64,000 nucleotides of DNA from Paenibacillus taichungensis (GTDB taxonomy: Bacteria; Bacillota; Bacilli; Paenibacillales; Paenibacillaceae): the NCBI RefSeq assembly GCF_013359905.1, contig NZ_JABMCC010000104.1, positions 62,001-126,000 of the forward strand, read 5' to 3'. How positions within the stretch are numbered: position 1 is the stretch's first letter; the number at the start of each line of letters is the position of its first letter. The position numbers and the translations under genes were made by a program. The notes under the pieces were generated by a model. That model did no database searches, was not told the origin of the DNA, and worked only from the letters and a program-made list of their open reading frames with translations. Shown piece by piece: positions 33,419-42,874 of the stretch.

Positions 33419-34789
33419 TCATGCCGTCTCTTCCACCTGTCCGGGCAACGCCTTCATCACCGATGCAGCCGCCAGCTTGCCCTGCTGTGCAGCGGAGACC
33501 ACCATCGCTTCGCCCTGCCCCTGTCCGAAGATTACATCTCCTGCCGCGTAGATCTGTGGATGGGACGTACGGTACGTCTGTGGTTCCACTTCAACAACGC
33601 CCCAGTGATGACGCAGGCCAAATGCCTCAATTAATGGCAGCAAACGGTTCTGTCCAATGGCTCGAACAACAGTGTCACATTCAAGCATGAACTCCGATCC
33701 CTCTATCGGCACAGGCAGTGCCCGACCACCTCCAGATGGAGTAACCAGCTTCATTTTCACACACTCTATAGCCTGAACTCGCCCATTCTCGTCTCCAATA
33801 ATGCGCTTCGGCATAGTGAACCAGCGAAATTCCACACCTTCCTGCTTCGCAAATGTATATTCAAAGGCATAAGCTGTCATCTGGCTCTCCCCGCGTCGAT
33901 AAAGCATCTGCACACGCTCGGCCCCCAGGCGTACCGAACAGGTCGCTGCATCCACTGCCGTATTGCCCGCACCAATAATGGCAACCTTCAGACCGTTCAG
34001 CGCCGGAGGCACACCCTGCTTCGTGGATTCCACTAGCTCAATGGCATCATAGACACCTTCCAGCGTCTCTCCTTCAATGCCAAGCATTGGGACTGCGCCC
34101 ATCCCGCAGGCTAGAATAACTGCTTCGTGCTGTTCCAATAACTCTTCAGCGGACACATCCACCCCAATACGCACACCATACCGAATCTGCACACCCAGTG
34201 CCTGCACCTGTTCGACTTCCCATAAAGCTACGGATTCTGGCAGGCGAAAGGACACGATACCATACGTGTTCAGCCCTCCGCCTTTCGCTTTTGCTTCATA
34301 GATCGTCACCTCATACCCTTCACGCCCCAACTCTCTGGCCGCAGACAGTCCCGCTGGCCCTGCGCCTACAACTGCAACACTTCTCCCGTTGGCAGGCGCT
34401 GCCTTGAATAACGGTTCATTCTTCGTCCGTGCCCAGTCTGTTGCATATCGCTGCAAATCACCGATCCGAATCGGCTTGGATGACTCATTCAGTACACAAG
34501 CTCCTTCACACAGTTCCTCTGTGGGGCAGACCCGTGCACAGCTAGCACCAACCGGGTTGGCTTCCATAATGGTCCGAGCCGAGCCTTTGAGGTGACCTGT
34601 CGAGATTTTTTTGATAAACGAAGGAATATTAATGTCGGTTGGACACGCCTTGATACACGGTGCATCATAACAGTACAGACATCGGTTCGATTCCTCCATC
34701 GCTTCCTTGCCTGTCATTGCAGGCTTCATTTCGGTAAAACGACTCTCCCATCCGTAATCGGACAACGTTGCTCCTGCGCTGTTCATCAT
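33419..34789 (-). CDS. preT: Dihydropyrimidine dehydrogenase subunit PreT
   Basis: A 456-aa FAD flavoprotein passing electrons from NAD(P)H to PreA. The N-terminal Fe-S region has CLYCYDAPCIKACPT and CARVCPTEELCEGAC; two dinucleotide folds follow, VAVVGAGPAGLSAARE (FAD) and VAIIGAGNTAVDAAT (NAD(P)H), and AAGDVIFGQGQG at the end. It belongs to the glutamate-synthase small-subunit-like family, but the preA neighbour settles the assignment. ATG at 34789 after GGAGGTG. Confidence 0.93.
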   Translation of the reverse strand: MMNSAGATLSDYGWESRFTEMKPAMTGKEAMEESNRCLYCYDAPCIKACPTDINIPSFIKKISTGHLKGSARTIMEANPVGASCARVCPTEELCEGACVLNESSKPIRIGDLQRYATDWARTKNEPLFKAAPANGRSVAVVGAGPAGLSAARELGREGYEVTIYEAKAKGGGLNTYGIVSFRLPESVALWEVEQVQALGVQIRYGVRIGVDVSAEELLEQHEAVILACGMGAVPMLGIEGETLEGVYDAIELVESTKQGVPPALNGLKVAIIGAGNTAVDAATCSVRLGAERVQMLYRRGESQMTAYAFEYTFAKQEGVEFRWFTMPKRIIGDENGRVQAIECVKMKLVTPSGGGRALPVPIEGSEFMLECDTVVRAIGQNRLLPLIEAFGLRHHWGVVEVEPQTYRTSHPQIYAAGDVIFGQGQGEAMVVSAAQQGKLAAASVMKALPGQVEETA

Positions 34790-34846
34790 GTCTTACACCT
34801 CCAAGGTTGATCTCTGATATCCCCAAATTTTCATTCCAGGCCACTG

Positions 34847-35728
34847 CTACAGGTTAACGAGATGTTCGTAGGTCTCAGGCCGTCGATCGCGGTAAAATTG
34901 CCACACATTGCGTACTTCCCGAATCAACTCCATATCCATCTCACCAATGATAACCTCATCCTGATCCCTGCTGCCCATGGCAACCATCCTGCCTCGCGGG
35001 TCCACCAGATACGACTGACCATAAAACTCACCCATATTCCATGGCGATTCCACTCCCACTCGGTTAATGGCAGCCACATAATAGCCATTAGCTACCGCAT
35101 GGGCAGGCTGCTCCAGCTTCCACAAATATTCCGATGTTCCGGCTACCGTTGCGGAAGGGTTGAATACAATCTCCGCACCAGCCAGCCCAAGAAGTCGTGC
35201 TCCCTCCGGAAAATGACGATCATAACAGATGTACACACCCACTCTGGCGTAGGCTGTATCAAATACCGGATAGCCCAGATTACCGGGTCTGAAATAATAT
35301 TTTTCCCAGAATCCATTCGTGCCTTCGCCTGCTTCCACATGCGGAATATGATGTTTGCGGTATTTCCCCAGGTAGGAGCCGTCCGCATCTATAACAGCAG
35401 CTGTATTGTAGTACGTAGCGATTCCTTCTACCTCATATACAGGCAAAATGATGACTACCCCGAGCTCCTTCGCAAGCTCCTGAAAACGCCTAGTCGTCGG
35501 TCCTTCCGGCACCTGCTCGGCAGATGCATACCACTTGGGGCTCTGCTCTGTGCAGAAGTATGGTCCGTAGAACACTTCCTGCAAGCCAATAATTTGTGCT
35601 CCTCGAGCAGCCGCTTCACGTACCAGCGCAATGTGTTTCTGAATGGCGGCCTCCTTATGCACTTCAACTGGGGCCGAGCCTTCAACCTCGTGCGAAGCCT
35701 GAATCAATCCGATACTGATTTTACCCAT
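34847..35728 (-). CDS. Nitrilase-superfamily beta-ureidopropionase
   Basis: A 293-aa carbon-nitrogen hydrolase predicted to convert N-carbamoyl-beta-alanine to beta-alanine, CO2 and ammonia. The catalytic triad is readable: Glu in GLQEVFYGPYFC, Lys in KYRKHHIPH and Cys in VYICYDRHFPE. The sequence is close to the animal/plant beta-ureidopropionase and N-carbamoylputrescine amidase branch. It lies between preT and an M20-type hydrolase with the same predicted activity, which is unusual. Confidence 0.88.
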   Translation of the reverse strand: MGKISIGLIQASHEVEGSAPVEVHKEAAIQKHIALVREAAARGAQIIGLQEVFYGPYFCTEQSPKWYASAEQVPEGPTTRRFQELAKELGVVIILPVYEVEGIATYYNTAAVIDADGSYLGKYRKHHIPHVEAGEGTNGFWEKYYFRPGNLGYPVFDTAYARVGVYICYDRHFPEGARLLGLAGAEIVFNPSATVAGTSEYLWKLEQPAHAVANGYYVAAINRVGVESPWNMGEFYGQSYLVDPRGRMVAMGSRDQDEVIIGEMDMELIREVRNVWQFYRDRRPETYEHLVNL

Positions 35729-35773
35729 AATGTCACATCGCCTCCCTGGGAAATGGTTTGATATGAACAGCTT

Positions 35774-37054
35774 TTACATGTCCGTCCCGTTACTCGCAAT
35801 TTCCGGGCTGCACATTTGCCTGATCGTGCGGTACAACACTTCTGTACCGAGAGCAATGTCCTCGGGCGAAGAATACTCACTTGGATGATGGCTGACCCCA
35901 TCCTTGCTGCGAACAAAGATCATGCCATAGTCACACACGTAAGAAAGGGCAAGTGCATCATGGAACGGACCACTCATCAGCTCTGGTAAAGGCAGGCCGA
36001 TCTCTTCGGCAGACGAGCGAATGGCATTTTTGATTCGTTCTGCACAATATCGCGGTTCACTGTTGGTATCTTCGGTCAAGGAGTAGGTCAGCCCATATTC
36101 CGAGCTAATGTCATCCAAGAGGTTCATTAACCTTCCTTCAAGCCGATTTCTGCGTTCCATCTCCATATCTCGCAAATCAACCGTAAAGCTGACTTGTTCA
36201 GGAATGATGTTGCGTGAGTCCGGGAAGACACTGAGGCTCCCCACGGTCCCTACTGTCGGAGCTTCCGGTTCTTCTCTGACCATATCGTCAAAAGCCGCAA
36301 TGACCTTGGCGCTGCCCACCAGCGCATCATGACGCATCCCCATCGGTACGGAACCGGCATGCCCTGCCATGCCTTTCATTGTCACCGTGAGCCACAGCGG
36401 GCCAGAGATGCCAGTCACCAGACCTAACGGGGCGGCCAGCGATTCGAGAACAGGTCCTTGCTCAATATGCAGTTCCAGATAACTGCCAATAGAGCCAGCC
36501 GGATAGATCGCTTCGGCAAATTGTTCTGGTGCACAGCCAAAGGCCTCCAATGCCTCTCGTCGGGTCACCCCATTTTTGTCCTTTCGCTCCAATTCTCCCT
36601 CTTCCAACTGTCCGGTTATGCCACGTGAGCCAAATAATCCTTTGTTAAAACGCGATCCCTCTTCATCACAAAAAGCAATGACCTCAATCGGCATCCGAGG
36701 GCGAATGCCTTGTTCCATCAGGCACTGTACAGCTTCCAGCGCGCCAAGGACGCCGATGGCCCCATCATACCGACCGCCGTACGGCTGGGAATCGATATGT
36801 GAACCGATCATGACGATCGGCAGGGACGAATCTGTACCTTCAAGGCGACCAATCAGATTGCCAAACGGATCAAGCCAAGTCACAAGCCCGGCCTCTTCCA
36901 TCCAGAGGCGAACCTGGATAATGCCCTCCATATCTTCCGGAGTCAACGCGAGTCGGCAGACACCCGTCTCCACAATTTGGCCAATACAAGACAACTGTTC
37001 AATTCGATTATCCAGACGCAACTGATTGATGATTTTCCCGGTGGTGGTCTGCAT
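35774..37054 (-). CDS. M20 Zn-hydrolase, N-carbamoyl amino acid / beta-alanine synthase type
   Basis: A 426-aa metallopeptidase-fold hydrolase of the allantoate amidohydrolase / N-carbamoyl-L-amino-acid hydrolase / fungal beta-alanine synthase family. Metal ligands: GSHIDSQPYGGRYDG (His, Asp), CDEEGSRF (Glu pair) and LELHIEQGP (His); dimerisation-domain block MAGHAGSVPM. ATG at 37054 has GAGGAGG nine bases upstream; a GTG at 37072 is less likely. In this operon it probably hydrolyses an N-carbamoyl-beta-amino acid, overlapping the nitrilase-type enzyme. Confidence 0.88.
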   Translation of the reverse strand: MQTTTGKIINQLRLDNRIEQLSCIGQIVETGVCRLALTPEDMEGIIQVRLWMEEAGLVTWLDPFGNLIGRLEGTDSSLPIVMIGSHIDSQPYGGRYDGAIGVLGALEAVQCLMEQGIRPRMPIEVIAFCDEEGSRFNKGLFGSRGITGQLEEGELERKDKNGVTRREALEAFGCAPEQFAEAIYPAGSIGSYLELHIEQGPVLESLAAPLGLVTGISGPLWLTVTMKGMAGHAGSVPMGMRHDALVGSAKVIAAFDDMVREEPEAPTVGTVGSLSVFPDSRNIIPEQVSFTVDLRDMEMERRNRLEGRLMNLLDDISSEYGLTYSLTEDTNSEPRYCAERIKNAIRSSAEEIGLPLPELMSGPFHDALALSYVCDYGMIFVRSKDGVSHHPSEYSSPEDIALGTEVLYRTIRQMCSPEIASNGTDM

Positions 37055-37134
37055 CCTCCATCGCCTCCTCACGCATATTCATAAGCACGATTTAAATGAA
37101 GATCCCACCTAGATTTCCGCTTCGCCCTCCATCA

Positions 37135-38508
37135 CTACCCAGCATCCAGACTGCGTAGTGCAGCCAGCAAACTGCCAGCGATCAGGTCCAATTCTTCCTC
37201 ACTGGTGACGAACGGCGGTGAGATGGTCAAAATATTCGCAAATCCCGGCACGGTATCGCCGTTCTTGCCAATCAGGACACCGTCCTGTTTGCAGCTTGCC
37301 AGTACTTTCATGACCTTATCCGCATGAGCAGGCGAACCATCGGCTTCAATCAGCTCCACCCCGCAGGCAAAGCCAAATGTGCGGATATCTCCAACCACCG
37401 ATAACTCCAGCAGAGGCTCCAGCTTATCCCGAAGCAGGTATCCAAGTTCATCAGCACGGCTGACCAGATTCTCTCGTTCCAGAATTTCGAGATTCGCCAG
37501 TGCCACGCGGCAGGATACAGGGTTGCCCCCGAACGTATTCACATGACGAAAGTGTGAATCGGGTCCGGGTTCTCTGAACGTGTCATACAGATCCGCTCGA
37601 ACGGCTGTCGCCGATAGTGGAGCGTACGCACTCGTCATGCCCTTTGCCATCGTGACGATATCGGGCTGCACGCCATAATTCTGATGACCGAATTTTTGCC
37701 CGGAGCGGCCAAATCCGCAGATGACCTCATCCACTATGAACAGCACCCCATAACGCTCACAAATCTCCTGCACGATACGCATGTACGCCAGAGGCGGGAC
37801 AATCATGCCGCCCCCTGTAATGACCGGTTCCATAATGACCGCAGCTACCGTCTCCGGCCCTTCCCAGCGAATAACCTCTTCATAGATAGTGGCGCATTCC
37901 AGTCCGCATCCCTCCTTGTTTCGTCCAAATGGACAGCGGTAGCAATAAGGAGGTGGTACATGAGAGAAGCCTACACCCAGTGGCTCGTATTTGATTTTGC
38001 GGGCGGCTTGCCCCGTGGCGCCCAGTGCGCCCATCGAGTTGCCGTGATAGGCACGGTGACGGGAGATGAATTTGTGACGGGTGGGCTCACCATTCTGGTG
38101 ATGAAACTGACGGGCAATTTTGAACGCCACTTCATTGGCATCTGAACCTGAGTTGGAGAAAAAAATGCGATACTCTCCCTCCAGCCAGTCGTTCAGCTTC
38201 TCTGCCAGCAGAATCGCCGGCTCATGACTCTGGGTCATGGGCACGTACGCGAGAGCTTTCATCTGCTCATAGGCACTTCGAGCAATTTCCTCGCGTCCAT
38301 GCCCGACGTTCACACACCACAGTCCCGACATCGCATCCAGATACCGTGTGCCATCCTGATCCGTGATCCAGCTGCCCTCCCCGCTTACGGCAATCATCGG
38401 ATGATCATTATGAGGCGAGATGTGATGCCACACATATTTGCGATCTTTTTCCAGCCACTCTTCCTTTGTACCACCAATCGGTTGGGGTTGCTGATCCACT
38501 GAGCTCAT
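37135..38508 (-). CDS. Class III omega-aminotransferase (beta-alanine type)
   Basis: A 457-aa PLP-dependent fold-type I aminotransferase. The PLP Lys is K289 in TMAKGMTSAYAP, with SNSGSDANE and IVDEVICGFGRSG of the cofactor site. A Cys-containing insertion YCYRCPFG..GC precedes the large domain core, as in several beta-alanine/omega-amino-acid:pyruvate transaminases. Predicted step: beta-alanine to malonate semialdehyde. ATG at 38508 follows GGAGGATG. No malonate-semialdehyde dehydrogenase is in the window. Confidence 0.87.
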   Translation of the reverse strand: MSSVDQQPQPIGGTKEEWLEKDRKYVWHHISPHNDHPMIAVSGEGSWITDQDGTRYLDAMSGLWCVNVGHGREEIARSAYEQMKALAYVPMTQSHEPAILLAEKLNDWLEGEYRIFFSNSGSDANEVAFKIARQFHHQNGEPTRHKFISRHRAYHGNSMGALGATGQAARKIKYEPLGVGFSHVPPPYCYRCPFGRNKEGCGLECATIYEEVIRWEGPETVAAVIMEPVITGGGMIVPPLAYMRIVQEICERYGVLFIVDEVICGFGRSGQKFGHQNYGVQPDIVTMAKGMTSAYAPLSATAVRADLYDTFREPGPDSHFRHVNTFGGNPVSCRVALANLEILERENLVSRADELGYLLRDKLEPLLELSVVGDIRTFGFACGVELIEADGSPAHADKVMKVLASCKQDGVLIGKNGDTVPGFANILTISPPFVTSEEELDLIAGSLLAALRSLDAG

Positions 38509-38595
38509 TCGTCATCCTCCTCTCTACCTGAACCTATGGACTTTACACTTGACCACTCCGATTGCAGTGCCACATTCCGAACGCTCCACGCTTAT

Positions 38596-39672
38596 TTATT
38601 TCGTCACATCCTTCACCGCTTCTTCATAGACGCTTTTCTCCAGTGCTTCGTCCAGATTAGCGGCTTTCTTGATCAGGCCATACTTCAGGGCAATATCCGC
38701 AGTCCGGGTAAACGATTCATCCACAAAACTGCCCACCTGTTTCTCCGTAAACCCTTCCGGGCGAATCAGCTTCGCAATCTCTTCCAGCATGGTCACCTGA
38801 TGTTCACGGGTCGTACTGCCGTCCGTTACGTTCTTCATCACGATATCTACCGTTTCACTCTGATTGTCGATGGCGTAGTTCCAGCCTTTCAGAACGGCAC
38901 GGGTCACTTTCACCGCGAGCTCTTTATTACTGTCCACCCAATCCTTCTTGGCGATCAGCGTATCCTCCAGCATGCCTACCCCGGCATCCTCAATGTTGAA
39001 TACATCCAGGTCGGACTCCTTCGTCCCACTTTCAAGTACCACGTGATATTCGTTATAGATCGTTGCCGTGGCGACATCCACCTGATCGTTGAAGAACTGA
39101 TCCATCGTGAAGCCCTGCTTCACCAGTTCAATATCCTTCTTTGGATCAAGGCCGTTCTTCTCCATAAAAGCGAGAACCTGAAACTGCTGGCTACCAAACC
39201 ATGTGCTCACTTTCTTGCCTTTCATCTGGGCGGGATCGGTAATACCCGCGGACTTCTTCGCAATCAATCGATAACTGCTCTTCTGCGAAATCTGGGCGAG
39301 GGAGACAAGCGGAAGGCCGTTATCCCGGCTAACCAGCAAACTGTCTACCCCGGTGATGCCCACATCGGCTGCGCCGTTGACCACCTGCTGTTCGATCACG
39401 ATATCCGGGCCACCCGGAATAATCTCCGCATCAATACCTTCATCTGCAAAAAAACCTTTCTCTTTAGCCGCATATATCCCGGCGAACTGAGCCTGAGGCA
39501 CCCATTTGAGCTGAATCTTCACTTTGGTTAAGGGCTGATCTGACCCTTCCGCTCCCTCCGAGCTGGCAGCAGCAGGGGTGACGGACGGCTCTGATTTCGC
39601 AGAGCACGCTCCCAGCATCGCAACGACCAACAGTACCAACACCAGAAAACCCGGTTTTAACGTTTTGTACAT
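38596..39672 (-). CDS. NMT1/ThiY-like ABC substrate-binding lipoprotein
   Basis: A 358-aa lipoprotein with lipobox LGAC (lipidated C23) and an NMT1/THI5-like periplasmic-binding fold (KIQLKWVPQAQFAGIYAAKEKGFF, then ADVGITGVDSLLVSR). This family binds thiamine-pyrimidine, riboflavin, sulfonate or nitrogen heterocycles. In the middle of a pyrimidine-degradation operon and without a TPP riboswitch, uracil/thymine or a related heterocycle is the likeliest ligand, by inference. Confidence 0.85.
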   Translation of the reverse strand: MYKTLKPGFLVLVLLVVAMLGACSAKSEPSVTPAAASSEGAEGSDQPLTKVKIQLKWVPQAQFAGIYAAKEKGFFADEGIDAEIIPGGPDIVIEQQVVNGAADVGITGVDSLLVSRDNGLPLVSLAQISQKSSYRLIAKKSAGITDPAQMKGKKVSTWFGSQQFQVLAFMEKNGLDPKKDIELVKQGFTMDQFFNDQVDVATATIYNEYHVVLESGTKESDLDVFNIEDAGVGMLEDTLIAKKDWVDSNKELAVKVTRAVLKGWNYAIDNQSETVDIVMKNVTDGSTTREHQVTMLEEIAKLIRPEGFTEKQVGSFVDESFTRTADIALKYGLIKKAANLDEALEKSVYEEAVKDVTK

Positions 39673-39774
39673 ATACAGAACAACCCCCTGTTTATATAAG
39701 GATCTTCAATCAGGTACTGTGAAGCCTGCTTCACGAGTCAATCGATCTGTGGAAGGTTGGCATCTTAATGAGCT

Positions 39775-40725
39775 TTAAGGATCTGTATTTGCACGATTCC
39801 ACGGGGTCAGCCGTTTCTCGGCCAGAACGACGGCTTCATACAACACAATACCGAGCACGGCGGCGATAACAATACAGGACCAGGCAAGTGGCATGTTTGC
39901 CAGTCGGATCTGATCTGAGAGCAAGTAACCCAGCCCCTGGGAGGCGATGAAAAATTCACCCACAATGGCGCCAATAATGCTGGTCGACATATTAATTTTC
40001 AGACCTGCGAAGAGGGAAGGTAGCGCATGTGGCCAGCGTAGCTTCAAGAAAAACTGCATCCTACTGGCGGCAAGACCACCCATCAGATCACTGTATTGCG
40101 GCTGAATCGAGGTCAAGCCCTTGAATAAACTCACAGCCATGGCAGCCATCGTAATTACAGCCACGACGGCAATTCGGGACCAGATACCATCCCCAAACCA
40201 GTTGTTCATAATCGGGGCCAGCGCAACAATCGGAACGGCGTTCAGTGCTGACATCACGGCAACCGCCGCCCTGCCGCTCGTCGGGAAGAAGGATGCACCC
40301 GCAGCGGCCAAGGCTCCCAGCAAGGAGCCGAGCAGAAAGCCACCCAGCATCTCGGTTCCGCTATACATCGCGTATCGGAAAAGCATCTCTGCATTTTCCC
40401 TGATGGACGCTGCAATCGCTGACGGAACAGGCAGTTGGTAACTTTCAAGCGAGAATAACTGATGGAACAATCGAAGCTGCCACAGGGTTAGAAATAAGGC
40501 TCCGGCAAGCCACGGCAGTAGGCGCAATCCAATTGATCTTTTGCGAACACTGCTGCCCAGCGGCCTCTGTGCGGCTTGTCCCTGATGTCCATCGATATCC
40601 GTACTTGAAGGAGATGGTACCCTAACCGAATCCGCGATAGACTCCCCAATAGATGCCGTGCTTGAGACAGCTGCCGTCGCACCCTCCTCACCTTTGCGGC
40701 TTACCATCACACGTTCATTCATCAT
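39775..40725 (-). CDS. ABC transporter permease (SsuC/ThiX-like) A
   Basis: A 316-aa inner-membrane permease of the taurine/sulfonate/HMP family, with a long polar N-terminus (about 1-65) rich in Ser/Pro before the first membrane segment and five to six helices. The coupling-helix EAA-like loop is around MGGLAASRMQFFLKLRWPHALP. It overlaps the second permease gene by 4 bases and forms a heterodimeric channel with it. Confidence 0.87.
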   Translation of the reverse strand: MMNERVMVSRKGEEGATAAVSSTASIGESIADSVRVPSPSSTDIDGHQGQAAQRPLGSSVRKRSIGLRLLPWLAGALFLTLWQLRLFHQLFSLESYQLPVPSAIAASIRENAEMLFRYAMYSGTEMLGGFLLGSLLGALAAAGASFFPTSGRAAVAVMSALNAVPIVALAPIMNNWFGDGIWSRIAVVAVITMAAMAVSLFKGLTSIQPQYSDLMGGLAASRMQFFLKLRWPHALPSLFAGLKINMSTSIIGAIVGEFFIASQGLGYLLSDQIRLANMPLAWSCIVIAAVLGIVLYEAVVLAEKRLTPWNRANTDP

Positions 40726-41534
40726 GCAGCATGCCCTCCCTTGGCCCTGAATTCAGGCTGCCATGGGGTTAGCCAGCGCTCAGCAAGGCTGATGGCAAGA
40801 TACGAGATGAGTCCAATGCCAATGCTGAGCATGATGGTTGCCCAGAACATGCCGATTTGGGCACTGCCGTAATACAAGGAACTGACCATCAGTACGCCAA
40901 GTCCATCCGGCGCTCCCATTAGCTCCACCACAATGGAAGAGGTGACTGCAAGTGGAGCAGCTATTTTCATACCGGAAAACAGACCCGGTAGCGCAGAAGG
41001 CAGCAAACATTTGATATAACGAGCAGGCAGGGAAGCTCCACAGGAACGCATAAGCTCCAGATGCTCCGGCGCTGCACTTTTTAATCCTTTGAGTGTGTGG
41101 ATGATAATCGGGAAGAACGTAACGTAAGCCGCCATTATAATTCGGGCCCACTCGGCGTTATGGATAATGCCATAGACAATGGGCGCAAGACCGATTACGG
41201 GCACCATCTGGGAAGAGATGACATACGGAGATAAGGTACGCTCCACCCAAACCGCCACACTCATGAGCAGGGCCAGCAACAGGCCTAACACAGTTCCACC
41301 GGCAAAACCAATTGCTGCATTCCCAAACGTTACGGCCCCCTGTTCAGCCAATGTGCCTGAGTAACGAAACAAGGCTGCTAGAACCTCGTGCAGATAAGGA
41401 AGACGGGATGCTGCCTGCTGGGGTGACAAGAACAAGTGGAGAATCCAGGCGATACCTTCCCACAGCAGCAATACGGACAAAATCCAGATCACTACCCAGG
41501 AGCGAAAACCCAGCTTATTGGTGTGCAGGAACAT
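40722..41534 (-). CDS. ABC transporter permease (SsuC/ThiX-like) B
   Basis: A permease of about 270 aa with six membrane segments and the loop MRSCGASLPARYIKCLLPSALPG that contacts the ATPase. The frame is open to 41555 (277 aa), giving a 41-base overlap with the ATPase gene; ATG at 41534 still overlaps by 20 bases and has AGGAG upstream. Either way translation is coupled to the ATPase gene. Confidence 0.86.
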   Translation of the reverse strand: MFLHTNKLGFRSWVVIWILSVLLLWEGIAWILHLFLSPQQAASRLPYLHEVLAALFRYSGTLAEQGAVTFGNAAIGFAGGTVLGLLLALLMSVAVWVERTLSPYVISSQMVPVIGLAPIVYGIIHNAEWARIIMAAYVTFFPIIIHTLKGLKSAAPEHLELMRSCGASLPARYIKCLLPSALPGLFSGMKIAAPLAVTSSIVVELMGAPDGLGVLMVSSLYYGSAQIGMFWATIMLSIGIGLISYLAISLAERWLTPWQPEFRAKGGHAA

Positions 41535-42330
41535 GGATTGGATCACGCTCCTCATAGAAACAATTGCGGATGGTGGTCATCATGCGGTAAAAGGCTTCGG
41601 TTTCCCTCAGCTCTCGATCCCGCTCGGCTGGCAGGTTGACGGAATGAATGGAGTGCACCTGACCGGGGTGTGCGGAAAGGACGATGATGCGGTCAGATAG
41701 AAATACGGCTTCGGGGATGCTGTGTGTAACAAAAAGGAATGTCTTGCCTGTAGATCGCTTAATATCAAGCAGTTCCAGTTGCAGCTTCTCCTTCGTGAAT
41801 TCATCCAATGCGGAGAAAGGTTCATCCATAAGCAGCAATGGCGGATCAAGCGCGAGTGCACGTGCAATGGAAACGCGCTGCTGCATGCCCCCACTGAGCT
41901 GCCACGGATAATGGTCAGCGAAGCGGGTCAACCCGACCATTTCAAGCAATTCACCACTCATGCGGCGGCACTCCTTCCGGCTTGTGCCGAGCAGCTCCAG
42001 AGGAAGCTCCACATTGTGGCGTACCGTGCGCCAATCGAACAGAGCTGGAGTTTGGAAGACAATACCGAACTGACGCTGCAACCGCGCCCGCTCTGGTTCT
42101 TCCCCGGCAACCCGGATGCTGCCTGTCGTTGGCTGGAGCAAATCGGCTACGAGTCGCAGCAGTGTGGACTTGCCACACCCCGAGGGGCCAAGCAGAGAGA
42201 CAAATTCATTGGAATGGATTTGAAACGAAATGTCGGACAGGGCGGTAACTTGTTGTGCTCCACTGCCAAATACAACGGACACGTGATCCAGCTCAATATG
42301 GCAGGTGTCGGGGACGATGATTGAGGACAT
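41515..42330 (-). CDS. ABC transporter ATP-binding protein
   Basis: A 271-aa nitrate/sulfonate/taurine-type ATPase. Walker A GPSGCGKST, Q-loop FQTPALFDW, signature LSGGMQQR, Walker B LLLMDEPFSALD and the H-loop FVTHS are all intact. First gene of the pyrimidine operon. ATG at 42330 has AAAGGAG at 7 bases; the ATG at 42336 is too close to that site. Confidence 0.92.
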   Translation of the reverse strand: MSSIIVPDTCHIELDHVSVVFGSGAQQVTALSDISFQIHSNEFVSLLGPSGCGKSTLLRLVADLLQPTTGSIRVAGEEPERARLQRQFGIVFQTPALFDWRTVRHNVELPLELLGTSRKECRRMSGELLEMVGLTRFADHYPWQLSGGMQQRVSIARALALDPPLLLMDEPFSALDEFTKEKLQLELLDIKRSTGKTFLFVTHSIPEAVFLSDRIIVLSAHPGQVHSIHSVNLPAERDRELRETEAFYRMMTTIRNCFYEERDPIHVPAHQ

Positions 42331-42874
42331 GGGCATTCTCCTTTTCGCGGGAAGCTCGCAATCTTTTCACACCAAGGCTGAATGGAAGGTTTGTATACAC
42401 GAACGTAACAGGTTTTGCTTGTTAGGTAATACTATATATCTTTGGGCGGGGATTACATTATACAGACTGTTTTGAGTATGGGCCTGTTCATGTTACACAT
42501 TGTAAAATGATACCGATTCTCAGTCCTAAACATGTCAATGTCCGTGTATGTTATCTTACATCTGCTTCACTCACACAGAACTCTTGTAATATCCAAGTAA
42601 AGGCGCATAATCATTTGTATTTATTGAATAAATATTCGGAAAATATGACATATACCCTCGTAATCTTGTTGATTTTCTTGTATAAACATTGATAACAGCA
42701 TTTTGCAAAATGCTCATATAGAAGGACGTGAAATCTCGCCCCGATACGGTGTCTGGTTCTGGGATCATGAAGGCGGTGTCATTGATTCCCGTCCACCACC
42801 CATAGTGGCTGGATAATCGCGTTTCCGAACAGTCTCGCAAAAGATTTTTAAAATCAGAAATCGGGGTGGTCCGT
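42331..42874. other. Divergent intergenic region with a palindrome
   Basis: About 540 AT-rich bases between the pyrimidine operon (minus) and the chemoreceptor gene (plus). It contains a lone TATAAT on the minus strand at 42457-42462 without a good -35, and a perfect 18-bp palindrome at 42697-42714. No TPP riboswitch (CTGAGA, ACCTGA) precedes the transporter genes and no c-di-GMP riboswitch core precedes the chemoreceptor. Confidence 0.5.
42697..42714. promoter_or_regulatory. Perfect 18-bp palindrome
   Basis: AGCATTTTGCAAAATGCT reads the same on both strands. It sits about 160 bases before the chemoreceptor start, a position suited to an operator. The binding protein is unknown. Confidence 0.5.

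Noticed and set aside
42331..42480. TPP riboswitch before the NMT1-type transporter
   Set aside because: The conserved CTGAGA and ACCTGA elements are absent from the leader, so thiamine-pyrimidine regulation is not supported.
42715..42874. c-di-GMP riboswitch before the chemoreceptor
   Set aside because: The leader has G/C-rich patches but not the conserved core of GEMM-type riboswitches; no other known class was recognised.
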